Source: Bacteroidota bacterium
Lineage (GTDB): Bacteria; Bacteroidota; Bacteroidia; Chitinophagales; Chitinophagaceae
DNA length: 8,097 bases
Assembly: GCA_947461015.1 (NCBI GenBank)
Contig: CANHIR010000083.1
Span: forward strand, 1-8,097
Direction: 5' to 3'
Part shown: one piece after another, positions 1-5,984 of the stretch
How the letters are laid out: every line of letters begins with the position of its first letter
Position numbering within the stretch: position 1 is the first letter of the stretch
Made by a program: the position numbers and the translations under genes
The notes under the pieces: generated by a model
Told to the model about the DNA's origin: nothing
Database searches by the model: none
The model's input: the letters and a program-made list of their open reading frames with translations, nothing else

Positions 1-1646
1 CCAAAGTCCATTACTTTAGGAAAATTTAACTTTAAAAAGTCGGTAACCACTAAACCCAAATCGGTAGGAGAGAGTTTATTCTTTTCGGCACCTGTGATTT
101 CAGAAGATTGTTCTGTAATTATTTCGTCCTTATGATTAAGCGATAATATTTGATAAATTCTTTTTATGCCTTCTTTTTCTCTTTTTTCAACATAATTACG
201 CTTTATAATAGTAGAAATAGTGGGTGCATAAGTAGAAGGTCGCCCAATGCCTAGTTCCTCTAATTTTTTCACCAAGCTTGCTTCCGTATAACGAGAGGCT
301 GCTCTGCTAAATCGTTCTAATCCAGTCATGCTTAAAAAATCCAGTACTTGACCTTTTGCTAATGGAGGTAAAATTGCCTCTGCATTTTCGTCATCCTCAT
401 CAACATCATCGTCATCCTTTCCTTCTAAATATACCTTTAAGAAACCGTCAAATTTCATTACCTCTCCACTTGCAGTTAAGGTTTCTTTGTTGGTGGAAAT
501 TTCAATTTTCGCAGTAGTTTTTTCAAATTGTGCATCACTCATTTGAGAAGCGATTGTACGCTTCCAAATTAATTCATATAAACGATTTGTATCTGCGTCG
601 TCTACCTTAGATTCATTCATGTAAGAAGGTCTAATTGCCTCATGCGCTTCTTGTGCACTTTCATTTTTATTTTTAAACTTACGTGGTTGAAAATAGTTGG
701 CGCCAAAGCTTGAAGTAATCTCAGATTTGATTGCATCCATTGCTGTTTCACTTAAACTTATACTATCTGTTCTCATGTAAGTAATCTTACCACTTTCATA
801 TAATTTTTGTGCGAGCAACATTGTTTTACTTACGCCATATCCTAATTTTCTAGAAGCCTCCTGTTGTAATGTTGAGGTGGTGAAAGGTGCTGATGGCGTA
901 CGTTTCCCGTCTTTTACTGAAACGTCTTTCACTGTATATTTAGCACCCTTACATTCGTTCAGGAATTTTTCTGCAGCGCCAGCAGTAGTTAATTTCTGAG
1001 GACCATCTGCTTTGAATTTTACTTTCTTATTGTTAATATCAAGGGCAGTAAATAAAGCATTTACTTTAAAAACACTTTCTGGAATAAATTGATTAATCTC
1101 TCTTTCTCTTTCAGCAATTAATCTTACCGCAACGCTTTGCACACGACCTGCACTTAAGCTTCTTTGCATACCTATTTTACGCCACAACACAGGGCTCAAT
1201 TCAAATCCAACAATTCTATCTAATATTCTTCTTGCTTGTTGGGCATCTACCAAATCCATATTAATTAATCGCGGATTGGCGATGGCTTTTTTAATTGCAG
1301 GGGCTGTAATTTCATGGAATACAATACGCTTAGTTTTCTTAGGATCTAATCCTAATACTTCTGCCAAATGCCAACTAATACTTTCTCCTTCACGGTCCTC
1401 ATCCGATGCAAGCCAAACCTCTTTTGCCTTTTTGGTCATGGATTTTAATTCCTTCACCACTTTCTCTTTTTCGGCAGAAACAGTATATCTGGGTGCAAAC
1501 TTGTTTTTCAAGTCTATTCCCATATCGTTTTTCTCTAAATCACGAATATGACCATAGCAACTTCTCACTTCAAACTCTTCACCTAAGATTTTCTCAATGG
1601 TCTTTGCCTTAGCAGGCGACTCAACGATAAGTAAGTTTTTTGACAT
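1..1646 (-). CDS. topA: DNA topoisomerase I (type IA), 3' end cut by window edge
   Basis: Relaxes negatively supercoiled DNA by cutting one strand through a 5'-phosphotyrosine link. About 548 codons are present; the ATG is at 1644-1646 and the frame stays open to base 1, so the C-terminus lies outside. Visible motifs: the N-terminal Toprim start NLLIVESPAKAKTIE with E9; the Mg-binding DEDREGE at residues 82-88; SAGRVQS at 165-171; the active-site tyrosine Y290 in ITYMRTDS; and GRPSTYAP near 468-475. An acidic run (residues 411-420, nearly all Asp and Glu) precedes a LPPL segment; from memory such acidic linkers occur in Bacteroidota TopA. The C-terminal zinc-finger or repeat region is not visible, so its type cannot be stated. 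The alpha/beta hydrolase lies 142 bases upstream on the same strand. No convincing promoter was found in that gap, so the two may be co-transcribed. Confidence 0.97.
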   Translation of the reverse strand, partial: MSKNLLIVESPAKAKTIEKILGEEFEVRSCYGHIRDLEKNDMGIDLKNKFAPRYTVSAEKEKVVKELKSMTKKAKEVWLASDEDREGESISWHLAEVLGLDPKKTKRIVFHEITAPAIKKAIANPRLINMDLVDAQQARRILDRIVGFELSPVLWRKIGMQRSLSAGRVQSVAVRLIAEREREINQFIPESVFKVNALFTALDINNKKVKFKADGPQKLTTAGAAEKFLNECKGAKYTVKDVSVKDGKRTPSAPFTTSTLQQEASRKLGYGVSKTMLLAQKLYESGKITYMRTDSISLSETAMDAIKSEITSSFGANYFQPRKFKNKNESAQEAHEAIRPSYMNESKVDDADTNRLYELIWKRTIASQMSDAQFEKTTAKIEISTNKETLTASGEVMKFDGFLKVYLEGKDDDDVDEDDENAEAILPPLAKGQVLDFLSMTGLERFSRAASRYTEASLVKKLEELGIGRPSTYAPTISTIIKRNYVEKREKEGIKRIYQILSLNHKDEIITEQSSEITGAEKNKLSPTDLGLVVTDFLKLNFPKVMDF

Positions 1647-1788
1647 AATAGTCAACCGCTCCTACGGGATTTTTATATTGAAAATCAGCACATTATGAAA
1701 AATTGACAGATGGCTTTGAAAAGACACAAGTTCATTTCTCGTGATGCAATATTAGCGTATAAGACTTAAAAAATAAAAATCATCTAAA

Positions 1789-2658
1789 TTAAGCACTTAA
1801 AAATGCCACTATTTGGTCAACTATTTCGGGTGTTTTATATACTTTATTATGTCCTAATCCATTGGTAATCAGGAATTTAACATTTTCTGATGCTTTTTGC
1901 TTAAATTTTTCTAAATCTTTATATGGACAAACCCGGTCTCCTTCATCATGTACCCAAAGCACTTTTCCTTTATAATGCTCAATTGCCCTATCCGCTTCAA
2001 AATAAATAATAGGCAAATTTGTTTGCTTCCCAATTTCTGCTAAAAATGCAGCTTTAATGGTCTCAGAAAAGTGCATCATGGTAAAGTAATTGTCAAAAGT
2101 GGTGGTGGTTTTGGTGGCTGGAGCAATGAGTACAAATTTATGGTTTTCGGGGTTTTCAATAGTTTCCGCTATCATCGCCAGTGTTATGCCACCAAGGGAA
2201 TGGCCTATAAAGTGATCAATGGGTCCAAAAGCATTTATTATTTTTTCTATGGCTTCTTTATAAATAAGGATATTAATATACTTGCCTTCGCTTTTTCCAT
2301 GTCCAGGCGCATCAAATCCAATGACCCTAAAGCCTTGTTTTAATAATGCTTGAACATACTGCTCAAATTTATAAATGTAACTAGCGTATCCATGACATAT
2401 TAATATAGTTTTACCATTTGGATGAGAAGCTTGCCATTCGTATCCATTTAATGTGATTGCTTCATCAAATTTTAAAGTAAGCGACTTTGCCTGATTAAAA
2501 ATTGCTGGGGCCTTTGCTTTTTTAAATTTTGGATAAGGAGTGCAAAATAATTTAAAGGCAAGTTTGCCGGCTACTGAAGGAGAAAGGCTGCCAATTGTAC
2601 GAAATTTCGTCCTTAAATATTGTAGATACATTCTCTCCGAAAAGCCAAGCTTTGCCAT
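1789..2658 (-). CDS. alpha/beta hydrolase, substrate unknown
   Basis: A 289-residue soluble protein of the alpha/beta hydrolase fold, with no signal peptide. Numbered from the ATG at 2656-2658: a strand leading to HGYAS (H89, oxyanion region), FDAPGHGKS near 115-123, the nucleophile elbow GHSLGG with S154, the probable acid D241 in HDEGDRVCP, and the catalytic histidine H270 in GLGHNKVY. The triad is therefore complete. About 60 residues precede the core fold, as often seen in Bacteroidota hydrolases annotated only as 'alpha/beta fold'. A GTG two codons upstream (2662-2664) could also start it. I prefer the ATG because it lies 17 bases after a TATCTTTG promoter element, close to the 19 and 21 bases seen for lipA and fdx. 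An esterase, lipase-like or other hydrolase role cannot be chosen from sequence. It is divergent from the fdx cluster and lies upstream of topA. Confidence 0.88.
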   Translation of the reverse strand: MAKLGFSERMYLQYLRTKFRTIGSLSPSVAGKLAFKLFCTPYPKFKKAKAPAIFNQAKSLTLKFDEAITLNGYEWQASHPNGKTILICHGYASYIYKFEQYVQALLKQGFRVIGFDAPGHGKSEGKYINILIYKEAIEKIINAFGPIDHFIGHSLGGITLAMIAETIENPENHKFVLIAPATKTTTTFDNYFTMMHFSETIKAAFLAEIGKQTNLPIIYFEADRAIEHYKGKVLWVHDEGDRVCPYKDLEKFKQKASENVKFLITNGLGHNKVYKTPEIVDQIVAFLSA

Positions 2659-2675
2659 ATTCACAGGTTTATTTG

Positions 2676-2683
2676 CAAAGATA
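2676..2683 (-). promoter_or_regulatory. -7 promoter element for the alpha/beta hydrolase
   Basis: Read on the minus strand this is TATCTTTG, an exact match to the Bacteroidota -7 consensus TAnnTTTG. It ends 17 bases before the hydrolase ATG, which predicts a short leader of roughly 10 bases. No TTG is present at the expected -33 position, so the promoter would be weak or activator-dependent. The assignment rests on motif and position only. Confidence 0.5.
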
Positions 2684-2726
2684 GGCTGCTGTAGGCTGTT
2701 GCTTTTTATTTTTTTTGTATTTCGAC

Positions 2727-2749
2727 AAAAAAAAGCCTTGCTTCAAGGC
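2727..2749 (-). terminator. minus-strand terminator-like hairpin overlapping the fdx promoter
   Basis: GCCTTG (2735-2740) and CAAGGC (2744-2749) form a perfect 6-bp stem with a 3-base loop. On the minus strand the stem is followed directly by eight T residues (plus-strand A run 2727-2734), the classic shape of an intrinsic terminator. No minus-strand gene ends here: the next one to the right is fdx, on the plus strand. It may stop antisense transcripts coming out of the fdx cluster, or the dyad may instead be a protein-binding site, since its left arm contains the TTG of the predicted fdx promoter. The structure is plain; its function is inferred. Confidence 0.45.
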
Positions 2750-2767
2750 AGTTTAAAGCTATTTTTG
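2738..2767 (+). promoter_or_regulatory. Bacteroidota-type promoter for fdx-iscX-kdsC-ubiA-maf
   Basis: TTG at 2738-2740 is followed after 19 bases by TATTTTTG at 2760-2767. Both elements and the spacing match the Bacteroidota primary-sigma consensus TTG-N19-TAnnTTTG. The -7 element ends 21 bases before the fdx ATG, predicting a leader of about 15 bases. It is the only convincing promoter before the five-gene cluster. The -33 TTG lies inside the inverted repeat at 2735-2749, so anything that binds or folds that repeat would affect initiation. Confidence 0.62.
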
Positions 2768-2788
2768 CAAAAACAGATTAGTTAACTT

Positions 2789-3124
2789 ATGTGTGCACTT
2801 AAAATTAATTTTGAACAAAAGGGATTAGATCCTGTAGTATTGGAAAAGGTTACGGTAGGGGATAGTTTATTAGAAGTATTGTTAGATGCAGGTATAGAAC
2901 TTCACCATAACTGTGGTGCAGTTTGTGCATGTAGTACTTGCCATTTATATGTTAAGAAAGGGATGGAATATTTAGAAGCACTATCTGACAGAGAGGAAGA
3001 TTTTATTGACAGAGCGGTAAGCCCTCGCATTGAATCCAGATTAGGGTGTCAATGTATTATACAAGAAGGTGCTGGCGAAATAGAAGTAACGCTTCCTGAC
3101 CAAACACAGTTTTTAGGGGAGTAG
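2789..3124 (+). CDS. fdx: ISC-type [2Fe-2S] ferredoxin
   Basis: A 111-residue cytosolic electron carrier of the adrenodoxin/ISC ferredoxin family, which in other bacteria supplies electrons for iron-sulfur cluster assembly. The four cluster ligands are C42, C48, C51 (segment NCGAVCACSTC) and C87 (SRLGCQC). These are the same positions I recall for E. coli Fdx, and the full length is also about 111. The RIESRLGCQ segment is likewise typical of the ISC type rather than the plant or phage type. Two further cysteines, C46 and C89, flank the ligands. The ATG at 2789 follows a good promoter. iscX lies 43 bases downstream, the same gene order as the end of the proteobacterial isc operon (fdx-iscX), but no iscS, iscU, hscA or hscB is seen in the window. 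Confidence 0.95.
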   Translation: MCALKINFEQKGLDPVVLEKVTVGDSLLEVLLDAGIELHHNCGAVCACSTCHLYVKKGMEYLEALSDREEDFIDRAVSPRIESRLGCQCIIQEGAGEIEVTLPDQTQFLGE

Positions 3125-3167
3125 TCTCTAATAGCATATTTAAATTAAAAGCGAAAAATAAAAATAC

Positions 3168-3407
3168 ATGACGCAGTTTGAACCACCCATTTATTGGAAT
3201 GATCACGAAGACATCGCACAAAAATTATATGAAAAGTTTGGAGACGATTTTACAGAATCTAAAATTTATAGAGTTCGTTTTACCGATTTATTAGATTGGG
3301 TTTTGGCTTTGCCTCATTTTGAAGGCAAAAAGGAAGAATCCAATGAAGGACACTTGGAAATGATACAAAGTGCTTGGGTATATGAATGGCGCGATAATCA
3401 AAAATAG
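3168..3407 (+). CDS. iscX: IscX-family iron-sulfur assembly protein
   Basis: A small acidic protein of 79 residues; the E. coli form, as I recall, has 66. In studied bacteria IscX binds iron and the cysteine desulfurase IscS and tunes cluster assembly. Family features visible: the N-terminal W-[ND]-D/S-x-E-D-I-A-x-x-L-Y pattern (IYWNDHEDIAQKLYEKF, residues 8-24), the central VRFTDLLDWVLALPHF (residues 36-51), and the C-terminal SNEGHLEMIQSAW (58-70) ending in WRDNQK. The extra length is at the N-terminus (MTQFEPPI) and in the C-terminal tail. No separate promoter is seen in the 43-base gap after fdx, so it is probably co-transcribed. The pairing with Fdx strengthens both calls. Confidence 0.92.
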   Translation: MTQFEPPIYWNDHEDIAQKLYEKFGDDFTESKIYRVRFTDLLDWVLALPHFEGKKEESNEGHLEMIQSAWVYEWRDNQK

Positions 3408-3437
3408 AAATACTTTACACTGTTAAATGAAAATCCC

Positions 3438-3953
3438 TTGTTAGAAAACTTAAAAAACATAAGCTGCTTTATTTTTGACGTTGATGGTGTTTTAACCAAT
3501 GGTGATGTAATTGTTATGCCCAATGGTATTTTAGTAAGAAAAATGAATATCAAAGACGGTTATGCATTGCAATTGGCTATAAAGAAAGGCTATAAAGTTT
3601 GGATTATTTCTGGGGGCAACTCGGTTGAAGTGCAAGAACGTTTACAAAAATTAGGCGTTAAGGAAGTGCATATGGGCGTTAATGATAAGCGTTCCCTAGT
3701 TAAAAAATTAGTAGCGGAACATCATGTGCAATTAGATAGTGTATTATATATGGGTGATGATATGCCCGACTATGAGGCAATGAAAATGGCAGGGGTTGCT
3801 GCATGTCCTAAAGATGCAGCGTTTGATATAAAAAGTATAGCCTCATATATTAGCATGGCCAATGGAGGCGAAGGTTGCGTTAGAGAAGTAGTTGAGAAGG
3901 TGCTAAAGCTAAATAATCACTGGGATTTAGAAGATCATATTCCAGCTAGATAA
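3438..3953 (+). CDS. kdsC: 3-deoxy-D-manno-octulosonate 8-phosphate phosphatase (KdsC)
   Basis: A cytosolic HAD-superfamily phosphatase that converts KDO 8-phosphate to KDO for lipopolysaccharide inner core. At 171 residues without a cap domain it has the normal KdsC size; family enzymes work as tetramers. Motif I is FDVDGVLTNG with nucleophile D14 and D16; motif II is S58 in IISGG; motif III is K84 in NDKRSL; motif IV is GDDMPD with D107, D108 and D111. The C-terminal GGEGCVREV is also typical. The start is unusual: no in-frame ATG lies ahead of motif I, so TTG at 3438 is taken (CTG at 3420 is the alternative). An ATG at 3427 is out of frame by one base and hits a stop at 3442. A one-base sequence error or a true non-ATG start are both possible. 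It lies 30 bases after iscX. Confidence 0.93.
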   Translation: MLENLKNISCFIFDVDGVLTNGDVIVMPNGILVRKMNIKDGYALQLAIKKGYKVWIISGGNSVEVQERLQKLGVKEVHMGVNDKRSLVKKLVAEHHVQLDSVLYMGDDMPDYEAMKMAGVAACPKDAAFDIKSIASYISMANGGEGCVREVVEKVLKLNNHWDLEDHIPAR

Positions 3954-3969
3954 AATAAAACCAATATCC

Positions 3970-4905
3970 TTGAAGACACTTGTTTATTTTTTGCGTTTAA
4001 TAAGATGGACTAATTTAGTGTTTATCTTATTAGCACAAACATTGTTTCATTATTGTATTTACAAGCCGCTATATCCAACTGCGGTTGCCAAAGTTGATTT
4101 TCAATTCTTTTTAATTGTTTTATCCTGTTTGTTGATTGCCGCAGCAGGTTATATTATTAATGATTATTTCGATATAAATATTGATCAAGTAAATAAGCCC
4201 AATAAAGTAGTTGTGGGAGCTCATATTAAAAGACGTTGGGTGATTTTTTGGCATTTATTTTTGAGTGTAATGGGAATTTATGTTGCAGCTGTTGCTTTGC
4301 CATTTAGTGCCTATTGGCACATTCATTTATCTAACTTATTGACCATTTTGTTATTATGGTTTTATTCTACAAATTTTAAAAAAGAGTTTTTAGTTGGTAA
4401 TGTAGTTATTGCCATTTTAACTGCATGGTCAATTGCAATTGTTTATTTTTCCAAATTCACTATCCAGCAAATAACGCATCCTGATATAAAGGAAGTGGCT
4501 AATTTTAGATTTGCAAAATTGATGGCTTTATACTGCGCCTTTGCATTTATTTTAACTTTAATAAGGGAAGCACTTAAGGACATGGAAGACATTAATGGAG
4601 ATCAAAAGTTTGGATGTAAAACAATGCCCATTGTTTGGGGATTAAGACCCACAAAGGTTTATATTGCGGTATGGCTTATTGTAGTTATTGCATGCCTTGG
4701 CATTATCCAACTGTATATAATTCCATTTGGATGGTGGTATGGAATTGTATATAGTGTCCTTTTTATTATTTGGCCTTTAATATATGTATTGTCAAAGTTG
4801 AGGACTTCTTATGTTAGCAAGGATTTTAAAAAATTAAGCTTGTATATTAAAATTGCAATGTTATCAGGTATTTTGTCCATGATATTCTTTTATTTTTCAT
4901 TATAA
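3970..4905 (+). CDS. UbiA-family membrane prenyltransferase (candidate digeranylgeranylglyceryl-phosphate synthase type)
   Basis: An integral inner-membrane enzyme of 311 residues that transfers a prenyl chain from a polyprenyl diphosphate to an acceptor. The first Asp-rich motif is NDYFDINID (N64, D65, D68, D72) and the second is KDMEDINGD (D204, D207, D211); both bind the Mg-diphosphate. About eight or nine hydrophobic segments are spread through the protein, as the fold requires. From memory, Bacteroidota homologues next to kdsC and maf are annotated geranylgeranylglycerol-phosphate geranylgeranyltransferase, an archaeal-type ether-lipid step, but acceptor choice cannot be read from sequence. 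MenA or another quinone-pathway role is possible. The only plausible start is TTG at 3970, as no ATG occurs in frame until well inside the protein. It begins 16 bases after kdsC and ends 3 bases before maf. Confidence 0.88.
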   Translation: MKTLVYFLRLIRWTNLVFILLAQTLFHYCIYKPLYPTAVAKVDFQFFLIVLSCLLIAAAGYIINDYFDINIDQVNKPNKVVVGAHIKRRWVIFWHLFLSVMGIYVAAVALPFSAYWHIHLSNLLTILLLWFYSTNFKKEFLVGNVVIAILTAWSIAIVYFSKFTIQQITHPDIKEVANFRFAKLMALYCAFAFILTLIREALKDMEDINGDQKFGCKTMPIVWGLRPTKVYIAVWLIVVIACLGIIQLYIIPFGWWYGIVYSVLFIIWPLIYVLSKLRTSYVSKDFKKLSLYIKIAMLSGILSMIFFYFSL

Positions 4906-4908
4906 AGT

Positions 4909-5496
4909 ATGACTCATTTTATTTTAGCATCTCAATCGCCTAGGCGAAAATCTTTATTGGAATGGGCCGAAATAAAATTTGATATTGTGGTTTCAGATAA
5001 TGACGAAACCTATCCAGCTGGTTTGCCTATTAAGGAGGTGCCTGCTTTTATTGCTCAACAAAAAGCCATTGCAGTAGCTCAAAAACTTTATGGACAGACA
5101 GGGGAGGATACACAAAGTTGTATCCTAGCTGCAGACACTGTGGTCGTTTTAGATCAAAGTATAATTGGGAAGCCTGAAAACAGAGCAGCTGCAGTTGCAT
5201 CTATCAAAAGCCTTGCAGGGAAAACGCATCAGGTGATCACCGGTGTATGTATTTTGTACCAAGGAAAAATGGAAAGTTTTTCTGAAATCACAGATGTTCG
5301 TTTTCATCCGTTAACCATGGAACAAATTGAATATTATGTGGACACTTACAAGCCTTATGATAAAGCGGGTGCCTATGCCATTCAAGAATGGATTGGTGTT
5401 GTAGGTATAGAGCGCATTGATGGCGATTTCTATAATGTAATGGGATTGCCGGTGAGTAAGTTGCTACAAAAAATTAAGCAGTTGGGTCTTTTATAA
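4909..5496 (+). CDS. maf: Maf-family nucleoside triphosphate pyrophosphatase
   Basis: A 195-residue cytosolic enzyme that hydrolyses nucleoside triphosphates to monophosphates and pyrophosphate; the family acts on dTTP/UTP or on modified pyrimidines. Visible motifs in order: LASQSPRR (residues 6-13), LAADTVV with the catalytic base D76, IIGKP (85-89) with K88, TGV at 111-113, KAGAYAIQ (152-159), and a GDFYNVMGLP segment (172-181) with N176. The length is typical. The KAGAYxIQ pattern fits the YhdE-like dTTP/UTPase group better than the YceF-like m7GTP group, but this is a family-level inference. The ATG at 4909 is three bases after the prenyltransferase stop, suggesting translational coupling. 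The gene converges on the OsmC gene and overlaps its last 6 bases. Confidence 0.94.
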   Translation: MTHFILASQSPRRKSLLEWAEIKFDIVVSDNDETYPAGLPIKEVPAFIAQQKAIAVAQKLYGQTGEDTQSCILAADTVVVLDQSIIGKPENRAAAVASIKSLAGKTHQVITGVCILYQGKMESFSEITDVRFHPLTMEQIEYYVDTYKPYDKAGAYAIQEWIGVVGIERIDGDFYNVMGLPVSKLLQKIKQLGLL

Positions 5497-5895
5497 CCAA
5501 TGAAAGGCAATATCTAATGCAACGTCTGGATGCAAACTTCTTTCAACTGGACAGGTTCTTGCAACACGCTCTAGTATTTCTTTTGTTTTATCATCTAAGC
5601 TTAATGCAGGAATGGTTACATGCGCTATAATTTTTCCAATTCTTCTTGGATCAGATACCATTACTTTAGTTACTTCTACTTTAGCACCGTCTAATGCAAT
5701 GTCCATGGTCTCTGCTTTAATGCCCATTGTCGTAATCATACAAGCACCTAATCCAGTTGCAATTAAATCCGTTGGTGAGAATCTTTCTCCTTTTCCTTTA
5801 TTGTCAGTAGGTGCATCCGTTTCTATTGCGGATCCACTTTGCAAATGAAGGCAGGTGGTTCTTAGGTTAGATTCGTAGGTAACTGTTGCAGTCAT
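5491..5895 (-). CDS. OsmC-family peroxidase-like protein
   Basis: A 134-residue cytosolic protein of the OsmC/Ohr superfamily, whose studied members reduce organic hydroperoxides with a cysteine pair. The two cysteines are present: C52 in GLGACMIT and C115 in ARTCPVERSL. The segment GERFSPTDLIATGLGAC (residues 36-52) is the family signature around the first cysteine. It resembles the general OsmC/YhfA-like branch more than the Ohr branch, which carries a different N-terminus, but this is a judgement by eye. The ATG is at 5893-5895. The final codons overlap maf, with the palindrome TTATAA at 5491-5496 giving a stop on each strand. It is divergent from lipA across 89 bases. No convincing TAnnTTTG element was found for it. 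Confidence 0.9.
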   Translation of the reverse strand: MTATVTYESNLRTTCLHLQSGSAIETDAPTDNKGKGERFSPTDLIATGLGACMITTMGIKAETMDIALDGAKVEVTKVMVSDPRRIGKIIAHVTIPALSLDDKTKEILERVARTCPVERSLHPDVALDIAFHWL

Positions 5896-5957
5896 AATAA
5901 GGATTTTAGGTATTTATGATTTTGGTAAAATTACAATATTATTCCCCTTCAATCTTG

Positions 5958-5965
5958 TATTTTTG
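5958..5965 (+). promoter_or_regulatory. -7 promoter element for lipA
   Basis: TATTTTTG is an exact match to the Bacteroidota -7 consensus TAnnTTTG and is identical to the element before fdx. It ends 19 bases before the ATG at 5985. There is no TTG at the ideal -33 distance. Its position downstream of the earlier ATG at 5916 supports the shorter lipA reading frame. Confidence 0.52.
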
Positions 5966-5984
5966 CCAAGTTAATTTAGAACAT

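Noticed and set aside
367..425. Asp/Glu-rich tract in topA as a simple-repeat insertion or frameshift
   Set aside because: The frame stays open and the motifs on both sides remain aligned; an acidic linker at this point is ordinary for this lineage.
1276..1612. Plus-strand open frames of 91 and 68 codons
   Set aside because: They lie antisense to topA across its Toprim domain, which is unmistakable on the minus strand; low-complexity Ser/Phe-rich translations are typical shadows.
1659..1663. AGGAG on the minus strand upstream of topA as a ribosome binding site
   Set aside because: It is 12 bases from the ATG, too far for a standard Shine-Dalgarno, and the other genes here show none.
1747..1754. 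Possible topA promoter, TAATATTG on the minus strand
   Set aside because: It departs from TAnnTTTG at one fixed position, has no -33 TTG and would leave a leader of about 100 bases; not strong enough to annotate.
2071..2343. Plus-strand open frame of 90 codons
   Set aside because: It is antisense to the alpha/beta hydrolase across its catalytic elbow and has no recognisable domain or promoter.
2540..2785. Plus-strand 81-codon frame running into the fdx upstream region
   Set aside because: It overlaps the hydrolase N-terminus antisense, runs through the predicted fdx promoter and hairpin, and its product is a Phe/Leu/Lys-rich low-complexity string.
5612..5848. Plus-strand 78-codon frame
   Set aside because: Antisense shadow of the OsmC-family gene, which carries both signature cysteines.
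5916..5984. N-terminal extension of lipA from the ATG at 5916
   Set aside because: The added 23 residues do not look like LipA and would include the TATTTTTG promoter element; the ATG at 5985 gives a family-typical length.
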